Under the pieces are notes generated by a model. That model had not been told where the DNA came from. It ran no database searches and saw only the letters and a list, made by a program, of their open reading frames with translations. From a virus, in IMG/VR virus record IMGVR_UViG_3300034106_004434, positions 1-43,237 of that record: 43,237 bases of DNA; one strand, written 5' to 3'. The first letter of the stretch is position 1, and each line of letters begins with the position of its first letter. Both the position numbers and the translations under genes were made by a program. This document shows, piece by piece, positions 33,419 to 40,145 of the stretch.

Positions 33419-33943
33419 ATGAGTGACGAAATCGATGAAATAGTAGAGCAGTTAAAGGCGGATAATGTTCCTGGTATTAGGGCGTCCGCTAATACCACTC
33501 CTTCTGAAGTAGTTACTGATGCTAATGTTGAAGCATTCATCTATGATAAGGCTGCCAAGTTAATTGAGATGAGTATGGGGGCTGCTTTGGACTTAAAGGA
33601 AAGTGTCATATCTGGCGGGGAAGCCAAAGAAATTGCCGCCCTAGCTTCTTTGTTTGGGGCTGCAACCAAAGCCATCGAAACCCTGAACAAACTCAATTTG
33701 CAGAAGAAGGATGCGGTTATTCAAAAGGAACTAAAAGCCATGGAATTGGAGGCCTCTAAGAATATCGGTAAAAATATGCTAGAAAACACGAAGGGTAATA
33801 ATACTACCAATATCGTGATTACTACCCGGGAGAAAATTCTAGATCAAATCTCTGGCAAAATAACAGACGCCCTGCCGAAACGCAGAGAAAATATCAAAGA
33901 AGCAGAGATTATTCCTAATAACCTGTTAGAATCAGGAGAATGA
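33419..33943 (+). CDS. Small terminase subunit-like (T4 gp16 type)
   Basis: 174 residues, mostly helical, consistent with the coiled hairpin of T4-like gp16 proteins that recognise DNA for packaging and assemble as rings. N-terminal features are NVEAFIYDKAAKLIEMSMGAAL, then GGEAKEIAALASLFGAATKAIETLNKLNLQKKDA. A Lys/Asn-rich linker (NTKGNNTTNIVIT) and a final basic-acidic region follow. The helix-hairpin arrangement and the late promoter next to it support terminase; sequence similarity is only by pattern. The large subunit is not in the window. The start of the next gene overlaps its stop. Confidence 0.55.
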   Translation: MSDEIDEIVEQLKADNVPGIRASANTTPSEVVTDANVEAFIYDKAAKLIEMSMGAALDLKESVISGGEAKEIAALASLFGAATKAIETLNKLNLQKKDAVIQKELKAMELEASKNIGKNMLENTKGNNTTNIVITTREKILDQISGKITDALPKRRENIKEAEIIPNNLLESGE

Positions 33944-34134
33944 CACTCAAACAGGAAAACCAGAAGTTAAAGAAACTCTTGTTGGAATCTTTAGAGGAAT
34001 TGGGGTGGTTGGCAAAAGCTAATTCCTTACCAGCGATTGCTGGTAATCGATGGATGGACATCGGATTAAAAATCCACAACATGTTCCCACATGAGCCTAT
34101 TAGTAAGGATTTTCGGGAACTAATCCGTCAGTAA
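33940..34134 (+). CDS. Hypothetical small protein
   Basis: 64 residues, no recognised family. It begins MTLKQENQKLKKLLLESLEELGWLAKA, an amphipathic helix with heptad-like spacing suggestive of a coiled coil, followed by a short C-terminal stretch (GNRWMDIGLKIHNMF). The start overlaps the small terminase stop (ATGA) with a strong AGGAGA just upstream, indicating coupled translation. Its role may be linked to packaging by position. Confidence 0.68.
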   Translation: MTLKQENQKLKKLLLESLEELGWLAKANSLPAIAGNRWMDIGLKIHNMFPHEPISKDFRELIRQ

Positions 34135-34646
34135 ACCCCTTTCCAGTTGCCCTCGCCTGGATTCTCCACCATTTTGTTATAGTCAGCAAAACTGGTTCCG
34201 GCCTTAAAATCTTGAGGCTGTATGGTGGAAGCTAAGACCTTCATAAAGGCATCTTGTTCCTTGTGCAAATAGCTACCCCAACCCTTCGTCCTTGCATAGA
34301 GGTCCTTCCACAGCAACAAACGCTTGGACAGCGGATATGTCAGCAGGATTTCGCGCGTTTCTTCAGGAGTCTTGGGCTGCTCTTTCGGTAAATTGCGAAT
34401 ATTAAGCCACAACACCCTGGCATTGTTAATATTTTCTTCAATTTCAGGAGTGGCTGTTCTCTTAATCCCCTTCCACAGCCCATCTAACCAATTCAACACC
34501 CGTTCCTGATTGTCCACCGTTCTATTTTTACGAAAAAAATCATCCACTATCCGAAGCTTGTCTGGTATAGACGTATTGGACCCCTTTACTTCTACCCTAG
34601 TCATCTGCCATGCTGGGTCATATTTGGTGATATCTTTAGACTTCAT
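34128..34646 (-). CDS. Hypothetical phage protein
   Basis: 172 residues, mostly helical, no recognised family. It starts MKSKDITKYDPAWQMTRVEVKG. A central region with VLWLNIRNLPKEQPKTPEETREILLTYPL and KLLLWKDLYARTKGWGSYL, and a C-terminal end NPGEGNWKGVY, look like a conserved small phage fold. No active-site motif is seen. It overlaps the previous gene by 11 bases and the plus-strand gene by 7 bases at its end. Confidence 0.68.
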   Translation of the reverse strand: MKSKDITKYDPAWQMTRVEVKGSNTSIPDKLRIVDDFFRKNRTVDNQERVLNWLDGLWKGIKRTATPEIEENINNARVLWLNIRNLPKEQPKTPEETREILLTYPLSKRLLLWKDLYARTKGWGSYLHKEQDAFMKVLASTIQPQDFKAGTSFADYNKMVENPGEGNWKGVY

Positions 34647-34866
34647 CTATGATATTTATATCTTCTTTAGCCGGAACTTTCCAGATCTTAAAGCCAATCT
34701 TCTCATCTAAGTCAAAAGATTTGCACATCCACCAACTATAAATCCGATACCACCGATCTTGGAAGGCATCAGTTTCCTCGCAAAACCATTTAGTCTGGTC
34801 CGCCTTAGAAACCAAATTCCCCACCATGAAACAAAAATGAGCTCCTATCCAATAAAAAAGCTTCAT
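34636..34866 (-). CDS. Small hypothetical protein
   Basis: 76 residues. The N-terminus MKLFYWIGAHFCFMVGNLVSK is a hydrophobic helix that could insert in a membrane. The rest is Trp-rich (RWYRIYSWWMCKSFDLDEKIG), a pattern I associate with a family of short proteins in large T4-like phages, with no known function. Its start overlaps the end of the P-loop kinase gene by 4 bases and its end overlaps the next gene by 11 bases. Confidence 0.7.
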   Translation of the reverse strand: MKLFYWIGAHFCFMVGNLVSKADQTKWFCEETDAFQDRWYRIYSWWMCKSFDLDEKIGFKIWKVPAKEDINIIDEV

Positions 34867-35402
34867 AGGGACAATATTTCCTTTACCTGGTTTATTCTAT
34901 CTTCTACAGATCCAGTCAACTGAATCATTTTCTTGGTTAAATCATATTCTCCAAGCGTCTTATAAATGATGTCATCAATATCTCGTTGAAAGTGACTTGC
35001 TTGGGATCTAACCTGATCATCTACGATAGGAAATTCAATTGGGACATAAAAAATAAAGTCATACAAAGGTAAAAACTTTCGCATCAATTCCTTGGTAATG
35101 TTCAATGTTTCTGCGGAAACCTTTCCTTGTTTGTGAAGGTATTCCGTATAAGCATATCCGTCGATTACACACCGGTCCGCAAACCATCGATCCCTGCAAA
35201 ATTTCTGCACATGGCTGCTCTGGACAATTAATTGAACCAGATCATCCCCGTCCTCATTAATATTCATACCAGACTGAATAATATGTCGGGCAGATGAACT
35301 ATTATTTAGGACGGCAATTTGGTGGGTGGCAAGGTAATCAGCCAAACCATTCAAGACGGAACTTTTACCTGTTCCATGGGCTCCTGTAAGTGCGTATCTC
35401 AT
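34863..35402 (-). CDS. P-loop nucleotide kinase-like ATPase (AAA_28/NadR-like)
   Basis: 179 residues starting MRYALTGAHGTGKSSVLNGL, with a classic P-loop GAHGTGKSS close to the N-terminus. A region DRWFADRCVIDGYAYTEYLH corresponds to the second acidic and base-binding part, and FIFYVPIEFPIVDDQVRS with QRDID follows. The shape fits small NadR-like/AAA_28 kinases seen in T4-type phages, which may phosphorylate nucleosides or NAD precursors; the substrate is unknown. ATG 35402 is chosen over the upstream in-frame ATG 35441 because the glycine-rich loop then starts at residue 7. TATAAATA ends 2 bases upstream, but it lies inside the end of the preceding gene (encoding Tyr-Lys-stop), so it may be coincidence. 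Confidence 0.78.
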   Translation of the reverse strand: MRYALTGAHGTGKSSVLNGLADYLATHQIAVLNNSSSARHIIQSGMNINEDGDDLVQLIVQSSHVQKFCRDRWFADRCVIDGYAYTEYLHKQGKVSAETLNITKELMRKFLPLYDFIFYVPIEFPIVDDQVRSQASHFQRDIDDIIYKTLGEYDLTKKMIQLTGSVEDRINQVKEILSL

Positions 35403-35403
35403 A

Positions 35404-35703
35404 TTATTTATATTGCATATCCATCCAATTCCAATAAGCACATGCAGGGCAATGGGCTGCTAGACCTTTGTATCCGGCGTGGTTGTTTCTGGGGAAATAA
35501 TCTCTTGTCTTGAATGGCCTATCACAGTGGCCGCAAATAATAGATAACTTGGGTCTACCCCATAAACAAATATTCCACCCTCTGTAATCTTTAGCTTCAC
35601 ACAGTTTCTCATTAGGTGGTATATAGACACCAGACATACATTGAATATTCATACAGACACCAGACATACATTGAGTTTGGGTATCCATATTAATCCCAGT
35701 CAT
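35404..35703 (-). CDS. Cys-rich zinc-binding-type hypothetical protein
   Basis: 99 residues starting at ATG 35703, chosen because GGAG sits 5 bases upstream and it overlaps the previous gene only slightly. The N-terminal part carries a duplicated QCMSGV segment. The C-terminal half has a probable zinc ribbon: CGHCDRPF, then AAHCPACAYW about 28 residues later. Two upstream Cys residues (LCEAKDYRGWNICLW) may also bind metal. No recognised family. Nucleic-acid binding is possible but not shown. Confidence 0.68.
   Translation of the reverse strand: MTGINMDTQTQCMSGVCMNIQCMSGVYIPPNEKLCEAKDYRGWNICLWGRPKLSIICGHCDRPFKTRDYFPRNNHAGYKGLAAHCPACAYWNWMDMQYK
35621..35674. repeat. 24-base direct repeat, two copies
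   Basis: A near-identical 24-base unit, ATA(T/C)AGACACCAGACATACATTGA, occurs at 35621-35644 and 35651-35674, a 30-base period. It encodes the duplicated QCMSGV stretch in the Cys-rich protein and looks recent, since only one base differs. Confidence 0.9.
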
Positions 35704-35887
35704 TGTCTCCGCAAATTTCACACGTTTTGTATCGTTTGCCACCGCCATCCGTATAATTGTCCGATTTATATTTATGGGGGCACAATGCGCGAATGCTTCC
35801 GATGGCCTTCCGCACCTTGGAAAGATCTTCAATTAGTTGGTTCTCTCGTTTTAAGAGATTGACTATATTGACTAGATTATCATCCAT
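35690..35887 (-). CDS. Small Cys/His protein with helical N-terminus
   Basis: 65 residues. The N-terminus MDDNLVNIVNLLKRENQLIEDL is amphipathic and probably coiled. The C-terminus has ALCPHKYKSDNY followed by CEICGD, a possible four-ligand zinc site (Cys, His, Cys, Cys). No recognised family, but small phage proteins of this type are common. The gene is followed by the Cys-rich gene with a short overlap. Confidence 0.66.
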   Translation of the reverse strand: MDDNLVNIVNLLKRENQLIEDLSKVRKAIGSIRALCPHKYKSDNYTDGGGKRYKTCEICGDNDWD

Positions 35888-35915
35888 GTCTTATAATATC
35901 CCAGTTTTGCTTGGA

Positions 35916-36386
35916 TTACAAGTCATAAACAAATACGGCATGCTCTTTTAGCGTCCGGTTAATAATAGGTTCTATCTCTTCCCACGTTCCTCCGGCGAGG
36001 CCTGTCCCGATTCTTGGCATGTGGATGCTGGCATTGTAAATTTTGGCTAACTTAGCCACCTTATCCAAGCACCTTTCTAGTTCTAGATAATTTACATATC
36101 GCTTAGTAACCTTATAGGTTGGTGAATATCCTTCTTGGGCGATCATATTAATTACCCACAAACTATCTTCTACTTGGACCTTTTGGGTATTACCCATTTC
36201 AAACGGAGCATGCGGCCATTTAGCCTTAGACCATGAACGGTATTCCATTTCGGGTTGTTTCCATTTGTTGGAAAGAGCCAAAACAAATCCCTTACCCCAA
36301 CCGCCTTTATCGTTACAAATATGAACAATAAACCGATTTCCGCCGGTTTGGGGTTCTGTTGCGTCTCCTTTAAGATAGGTAATCAT
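35916..36386 (-). CDS. Macro domain protein (ADP-ribose-type)
   Basis: 156 residues forming a single macro domain. The ADP-ribose-binding parts are GDATEPQTGGNRFIVHICNDKGGWGKGFVLALS, where the early Asp and the N-D-G-G-W-G loop line the pocket, and PRIGTGLAGGTWEEI, the phosphate-binding loop. The form and length (about 155 residues) are those of Poa1p-like enzymes, which remove phosphate from ADP-ribose 1''-phosphate. Other macro domains remove ADP-ribose from protein or nucleic acid. In a phage this may counter ADP-ribosylation-based defence or recycle NAD-derived products; both are inference. It follows the gene at 36383 with an ATGA-type overlap. Confidence 0.87.
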   Translation of the reverse strand: MITYLKGDATEPQTGGNRFIVHICNDKGGWGKGFVLALSNKWKQPEMEYRSWSKAKWPHAPFEMGNTQKVQVEDSLWVINMIAQEGYSPTYKVTKRYVNYLELERCLDKVAKLAKIYNASIHMPRIGTGLAGGTWEEIEPIINRTLKEHAVFVYDL

Positions 36387-36745
36387 TTGCGGTTTTTAAC
36401 TCTTTTAATTTCAGTAACTTTGCCTTTAACTAGTTCAGCTCGCCATTCGATCCAACGAACCTTCTTCTTTTCGTCATTGATGTCGCCTATATAGGTATAA
36501 AACCAAATGGTTGTTGTTGGGTATTGGCGTTTCCACCTCAGATTGACTCTGACTCGTTTCCATCCTTTGGTTTTCGGATCCCTGTGGTCTTCTATATCAT
36601 ATACCTTTTTCCAAAGAGTCCCATTTTCCCGAATTTCGTAGGTCTCCATGAAATTCGGTTCGAGATCCTTAGTCTGATATTCCAATTTATTAGCTCCCTT
36701 TAAAGGTAGAGGAAAAAAACAAAAAATATAATTAAAAAGGCCCAT
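36383..36745 (-). CDS. Hypothetical phage protein (QTKDL family type)
   Basis: 120 residues from ATG 36745, starting MGLFNYIFCFFPLPLKGANKLEYQTKDLEP. This start and the YQTKDL/METYEIRENGTLW sequence resemble a widespread family of short phage proteins, recognised only by pattern. The C-terminal part is basic and Trp-rich (RWKRQYPTTTIWFYTY, EWRAELVKGKVTEIKRV). The frame is open further upstream to 36871, but that would overlap the next gene almost entirely, so the ATG giving the family start is preferred. Confidence 0.68.
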   Translation of the reverse strand: MGLFNYIFCFFPLPLKGANKLEYQTKDLEPNFMETYEIRENGTLWKKVYDIEDHRDPKTKGWKRVRVNLRWKRQYPTTTIWFYTYIGDINDEKKKVRWIEWRAELVKGKVTEIKRVKNRK

Positions 36746-36959
36746 AATCAATAAATTCTGGTGGATACCGAGCTGCGTCGCTTCCAAAATCGATACAAAT
36801 ATGGTGGTCGCCCGTATTTTTTCCGAATTCAAACACAATTTTACCATAATGACCATTATGATTGTGTTCAACAGATCGCTCCCAACCCCGACGAATTAAT
36901 TCTTCATGGGCACCTGGTTTAATGGTTACCAACCGACCTTTGTGTGTATAATCATACAT
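36732..36959 (-). CDS. Hypothetical small phage protein
   Basis: 75 residues starting MYDYTHKGRLVTIKPGAHEELIRRGWERS, with a second part rich in His, Asp and Gly (EHNHNGHYGKIVFEF, GDHHICIDFGSDAARYPPEF). The beta strands and His residues resemble small metal- or cofactor-binding phage proteins, but no family is recognised. Its end overlaps the next gene by 14 bases. Confidence 0.62.
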   Translation of the reverse strand: MYDYTHKGRLVTIKPGAHEELIRRGWERSVEHNHNGHYGKIVFEFGKNTGDHHICIDFGSDAARYPPEFIDYGPF

Positions 36960-36962
36960 AAA

Positions 36963-37529
36963 TTAGGTCCAAAAATGTTCCCTGAAATCAATCATTTCCT
37001 TTAGAATTTTAGTGTCGGTTTCTTTGATTAGTGCTTCTAGTCGGTTAACCTCTGCATACTTCTCCTCAAATGGGGTTGGATCTGGTGGGCCGAAAAGGTC
37101 TACATCTGGATAGGCGTCATTTAGTTGGTTTTCTAAAATTACACGACCATTGCGGATATAATCTGCAGATTTATCCAGCCATGCTTTAAATATCTTGCGC
37201 CCCTCTGTCGATTCCCAATCTATCCAAGAAGAATCAGCCTCCTCCTTAAACTGTAAAATGGTGGCAAAATTAATAGAGACGATCAATTCGACCAAATCAC
37301 ACCAGCGCCTTGGGATAGACTTGCGGATAATTGGGTGCGCAGGTTTAAACCAGGATCGAATGGTGTAATATGCATTATCCTTAGTTCGACAGAACCAGTA
37401 TTTAAAGTCAGATAAAGACTCTCGCAAGAAATACTGAATGGGATAGGACGCTTTCATGTCCAAACGCCATTTAACCCAATCCTTGCTCGACATGAAGTCT
37501 GGATGTTTATACCAAAAGGGTTTGCTCAT
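36963..37529 (-). CDS. Hypothetical phage protein
   Basis: 188 residues, no recognised function. ATG 37529 is chosen (MSKPFWYKHPDFMSSKDWV) because it lies one base after the previous gene's stop; upstream in-frame starts would overlap that gene. The protein is Trp-, Phe- and Asp-rich, with predicted helices (DLVELIVSINFATILQF, LDKSADYIRNGRVILENQLNDA) and an acidic C-terminal part. No nuclease, kinase or membrane motif is evident. Pro-rich FGPPDPTPF precedes a C-terminal helix. Confidence 0.66.
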   Translation of the reverse strand: MSKPFWYKHPDFMSSKDWVKWRLDMKASYPIQYFLRESLSDFKYWFCRTKDNAYYTIRSWFKPAHPIIRKSIPRRWCDLVELIVSINFATILQFKEEADSSWIDWESTEGRKIFKAWLDKSADYIRNGRVILENQLNDAYPDVDLFGPPDPTPFEEKYAEVNRLEALIKETDTKILKEMIDFREHFWT

Positions 37530-37530
37530 A

Positions 37531-37722
37531 TTAGTAAGAATTGAAAACGGCTTCCTCCTGTTCAGCACAAAGCACTTCGGACAGTTCTTCCAAAAGATGC
37601 TCGGCAGCCTCAATGGTTAGCGGAAATTCCCCAAATTTTGGAATCTGCACCAAAACCGTCTTGGGGGATTCTTTCCAAGCATGGATAATTGACTTGTTGG
37701 TAGTAGGCAATTTGTTCTTCAT
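37531..37722 (-). CDS. Hypothetical small protein
   Basis: 63 residues, MKNKLPTTNKSIIHAWKESPK at the start, then a helical acidic end (AAEHLLEELSEVLCAEQEEAVF). No recognised family. The next gene starts one base after its stop, so the two are translationally coupled. Confidence 0.6.
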   Translation of the reverse strand: MKNKLPTTNKSIIHAWKESPKTVLVQIPKFGEFPLTIEAAEHLLEELSEVLCAEQEEAVFNSY

Positions 37723-37754
37723 GGTTTAAGAATAGCTGATTTTAATGGGAATTG

Positions 37755-37943
37755 CTAGATTTTATCGAAAATTCGTTGAGATGCTTGTTTAGTATATCCC
37801 ACGATTTCTAATGGAGAAACGGAAATCAGGTCAGAAGAAAGACCGGCAAACCGGCGCCAGTGAATAGGGCGTTTAGAAATCGAAAATACTACCAGGGCAT
37901 AAACCCAAAAAGGTTTCCACCACACCCAGGTGCCGTTTTCCAT
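37755..37943 (-). CDS. Hypothetical small protein, possibly membrane-associated
   Basis: 62 residues with a hydrophobic Trp/Phe-rich start (MENGTWVWWKPFWVYALVVFSIS), which could be a membrane helix, and a soluble basic rest (KRPIHWRRFAGL). No known family. It lies between head genes and early genes, 112 bases after the 51-residue gene and 32 before the next; promoter and terminator assignment are unclear. Confidence 0.55.
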   Translation of the reverse strand: MENGTWVWWKPFWVYALVVFSISKRPIHWRRFAGLSSDLISVSPLEIVGYTKQASQRIFDKI

Positions 37944-38000
37944 TCTAGTAGGCCAAAAGGCAAACTTCTGGATTCCTTGTAGAACTGCTGATTTAACTTG

Positions 38001-38031
38001 ATTCTTGATTCATGAACCTAGAATCAAGAAT
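38001..38031. repeat. 11-base perfect inverted repeat
   Basis: ATTCTTGATTC (38001-38011) and GAATCAAGAAT (38021-38031) are perfect inverted arms with a 9-base loop. It lies just downstream of the 51-residue gene on the minus strand. No U-run follows on that strand, so it is not a textbook intrinsic terminator for the head operon; TTTTA follows on the plus strand. An mRNA 3'-end stabilising hairpin or a protein site are alternatives. Confidence 0.8.
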
Positions 38032-38055
38032 TTTATAAGGAAGGTCTAGAAAATA

Positions 38056-38211
38056 CTAGACAGGCGGCTGAACATACCGGTCTCCATTGGGAGCTACATA
38101 CCGGTCTCCATTGGGAGCCACATAGGAGGAGGAGGCGACTATAGGTTCGGCAATTATCGAAGATATATCAGGTCCTTCTAGACCCAGGCCACCTATAGAA
38201 AACCCTGTCAT
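38056..38211 (-). CDS. 51-residue protein with octapeptide repeat
   Basis: ATG 38211 to TAG 38056 encodes MTGFSIGGLGLEGPDISSI, continues to ASSSYVAPNGDRYVAPNGDR and ends YVQPPV. The octapeptide YVAPNGDR occurs twice in tandem. The start lies one base after the stop of the 84-residue gene, indicating translational coupling and supporting reality. It is probably a small virion-associated or decoration-linked protein, since it sits in the head gene cluster; this is inference. No family is recognised. Confidence 0.66.
   Translation of the reverse strand: MTGFSIGGLGLEGPDISSIIAEPIVASSSYVAPNGDRYVAPNGDRYVQPPV
38073..38120. repeat. 24-base tandem duplication
   Basis: Two 24-base units, CATACCGGTCTCCATTGGGA plus four bases (38073-38096, 38097-38120), differ at one base and encode the duplicated octapeptide of the 51-residue protein. 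Confidence 0.93.
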
Positions 38212-38212
38212 T

Positions 38213-38467
38213 TTAGTGATTAATTAATACAGCATTTCCGCTGACTAATTGCACAAAAGAAGCAGACTGCGGAAATGGTAAAAAGTCGCCAGCTCCTAGT
38301 TGAATATTGGTGAGGTTGCCTAAAAACAAGGGACACCCACTCACAGCAGAAATCATCGTATTGGTCAGTGCCTTAATACCAGCCCAAGGACCAGTGTATC
38401 CAGCCGTATCAGTGACATAACGACCTCCCCAGAGATCGAAAACAGTATTATAATCAGGTCCGCGCAT
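38213..38467 (-). CDS. Small protein downstream of the capsid gene
   Basis: 84 residues, MRGPDYNTVFDLWGGRYVTD at the start, then a hydrophobic beta-like middle with Ser/Thr/Gly (GVKALTNTMI-type helix, LFLGNLTNIQLGAGDFLPF) ending SGNAVLINH. Composition and position next to gp23 suggest a virion or capsid accessory protein. No family is recognised. A late-promoter-type ATAAGTA lies exactly 6 bases before the ATG, and the transcript therefore starts after the gp23 terminator. Confidence 0.68.
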   Translation of the reverse strand: MRGPDYNTVFDLWGGRYVTDTAGYTGPWAGIKALTNTMISAVSGCPLFLGNLTNIQLGAGDFLPFPQSASFVQLVSGNAVLINH

Positions 38468-38473
38468 ATATCC

Positions 38474-38480
38474 TACTTAT
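38474..38480 (-). promoter_or_regulatory. Putative late promoter (ATAAGTA)
   Basis: GATAAGTA on the minus strand, 6 bases before ATG 38467 and about 90 bases after the capsid terminator. Confidence 0.5.
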
Positions 38481-38568
38481 CGAGGATGGTGGTAGAATCT
38501 TACAGATACCACTACCAAACTAAATGAACGCCGCCATATCTTCCACGGGCCATTAAAATATACAAAAA

Positions 38569-38600
38569 GAAACCGCAGATCCTTTCGAACCTGCGGTTTC
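38569..38600 (-). terminator. Intrinsic terminator after the capsid gene
   Basis: A 10-base perfect stem, GAAACCGCAG and CTGCGGTTTC, with a 12-base loop. Reading on the minus strand it is followed by TCTTTTTGTATATTTT-type sequence. It lies 24 bases after the gp23 stop. T-rich DNA also follows on the plus strand, so it may work in both directions. Confidence 0.88.
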
Positions 38601-38623
38601 GTTTGATTTTGTGTTATCTACAA

Positions 38624-40099
38624 TTACGGTAGATACGTCACTTGCGAAGAAGACGACTGGAACGATGCTCCAAGGCCTTGAACAATCACCAAGTGATAGT
38701 ATAGACTTGCTCCAAAGATGTGATCGATTATGCCATAACGGGTCATTAGACCCACACGTGGTGCGAAGTCATTTGGTCCGATGGTCCTTTGGATCATAAC
38801 TGGAATGTAAGGGCAATATACAATACCTGTGTCGTAGTATTCCGAACCCTTATAACCTAACAGGGCGTATTCAATGCGGTTGCTTGCGCTTGCATTGATC
38901 TGCCGCGATTCGGTGCGGGTGTCGCGATAGACGGTGAAACGTCCACCAAGGGTTCCTACTTTCGCAATTCCGGTTGGCTGGGTGTTAATGTTTCCATTAA
39001 CGGCCATCCATTGGAACTCAGGAAGCATTTCCATGATTGCGCACACTTTCGGCGTTGCAATGATGAAGTTTGCGGATCCACGACGGTTACGAATAGCAAC
39101 GCGGTTTGCTTCGATGATAACCTTAGCATAGAAGTCACGGTTACGTTCTCCAAGCCAACGAGCATCAGCGGACTGGGCATACCAGAAGCTGTAACCCGAT
39201 CCGGAACCTGCATTCAAGCAAGTCTGGATCATGCGGATCACGACTTCACGGTCGATTTCGGCCTGAATTTCATAACTCATGGCGTTCGTCAATTCTGCAT
39301 CGACGTCCAGCCCGTTCATGTTCTTCAAGTCCTGCTCCAGTTCCACAGACCACTTAGCAGCGAGCCTACGAGTTCCGGCTTCCACAGCAGTCTTGCTGAA
39401 CTGAAGGGTCATCGTTGGGATGTTACCAGTCAATTCAAACTGGCTAAGCAACTGAGCAACGCCGATGTCTTCGACATTGAAGCCGGACATCATTGGGAGT
39501 GCCGACACATCCGAAGTGTTACGACCAGATAGCGATGCACTGGAAGTTCCGGTGTAACGAGTGTCCAGGTTCTGGTAACCAACTTCATTGGTTTGCGAGG
39601 TGCGCCATGCGGCTCCGGTCATCGCGGAGTTACCGTCTACATCACCAGACGAAACCTTACCAAGGGGATTAGCTCCATCATAGTAGTAACGAAGGGCGAA
39701 TGCGAGACCAACAGGTCCGCTCATGGGTTGAACGCCGACGATTTCGTTCGTAATCAGTTCAGGGAACGTCCTACGAATCATCGGAATCAGAACCTTAGGA
39801 AGACGGGCATCATTCGATGCATACCAGTCAGATCCACCAGGGACTGCGTTGCCGTTATTGCCAGTAGCGCCGGAACCGAAGACGGATCCACTACCACCAG
39901 ATTGAGGGCTCGATTCGTTTAGACACCAAGCTTCTTGGTTTTCCATTAGGATAGCGGTCGTAAGACGGCTATGTTCATTCTCCAAGGGAGCAACCTTATC
40001 GGAACTATAGTTCAGAATTGGTGCCCACTTTTCGAGGATTGCTTTAGCGCGGGAACGGTCGATATAACCGGGCGCGGGTTTTACAGAGTTTGTGCTCAT
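38624..40099 (-). CDS. Major capsid protein (T4 gp23-like)
   Basis: 491 residues (T4 gp23: 521). The N-terminal part KAILEKWAPIL and the ILMENQEAW segment match the T4 pro-peptide region (LLNKWKPLL; IFENQEK). A prohead-protease site LNE (residues 60-62) is followed by SSPQSGG, so cutting there would give a mature chain of about 429 residues; T4 gp23 is cut after residue 65. GVQPMSGPVGLAFALRYYYDG matches the highly conserved T4 GVQPM(N/S)SPTGQVFALR. The HK97-type fold is therefore expected. It forms the capsid hexamers. The gene has higher GC than its neighbours, a hairpin in its leader, no clear Shine-Dalgarno sequence at the ATG, and a strong terminator after it, as fits the most abundant late protein. 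Confidence 0.97.
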   Translation of the reverse strand: MSTNSVKPAPGYIDRSRAKAILEKWAPILNYSSDKVAPLENEHSRLTTAILMENQEAWCLNESSPQSGGSGSVFGSGATGNNGNAVPGGSDWYASNDARLPKVLIPMIRRTFPELITNEIVGVQPMSGPVGLAFALRYYYDGANPLGKVSSGDVDGNSAMTGAAWRTSQTNEVGYQNLDTRYTGTSSASLSGRNTSDVSALPMMSGFNVEDIGVAQLLSQFELTGNIPTMTLQFSKTAVEAGTRRLAAKWSVELEQDLKNMNGLDVDAELTNAMSYEIQAEIDREVVIRMIQTCLNAGSGSGYSFWYAQSADARWLGERNRDFYAKVIIEANRVAIRNRRGSANFIIATPKVCAIMEMLPEFQWMAVNGNINTQPTGIAKVGTLGGRFTVYRDTRTESRQINASASNRIEYALLGYKGSEYYDTGIVYCPYIPVMIQRTIGPNDFAPRVGLMTRYGIIDHIFGASLYYHLVIVQGLGASFQSSSSQVTYLP

Positions 40100-40125
40100 A
40101 TTATTGTTGTGTTGTTTTGTGTTTT

Positions 40126-40145
40126 AGAATCCAATAGGGGATTCT
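40126..40145 (-). promoter_or_regulatory. Leader hairpin of the capsid mRNA
   Basis: AGAATCC and GGATTCT form a perfect 7-base stem with loop CCTATT on the minus strand, 26 bases before ATG 40099. The remaining leader (ACACAAAACAACACAACAAT) is unstructured and A/C-rich. An AGGAG lies on the 5' side of the stem, too far for standard initiation. A role in mRNA stability or ribosome loading is possible. Confidence 0.6.

Noticed and set aside
35404-35412. Exact T4 late octamer TATAAATA before the P-loop kinase
   Set aside because: It is formed by the last codons Tyr-Lys-stop of the preceding gene and lies only 2 bases from the ATG; likely coincidence, as is the similar CTAAATA before the 29752 gene.
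35621-35674. CRISPR-like repeats
   Set aside because: Only two copies, in frame within a gene, without spacers of uniform length.
38501-38560. A 13-codon frame (MARGRYGG...) upstream of the 84-residue gene
   Set aside because: Too short to support and preceded by no start signal; it lies between a terminator and a promoter.
38611-39922. Plus-strand frames across the capsid gene
   Set aside because: They are antisense shadows of gp23, which has strong family matches in the other strand.
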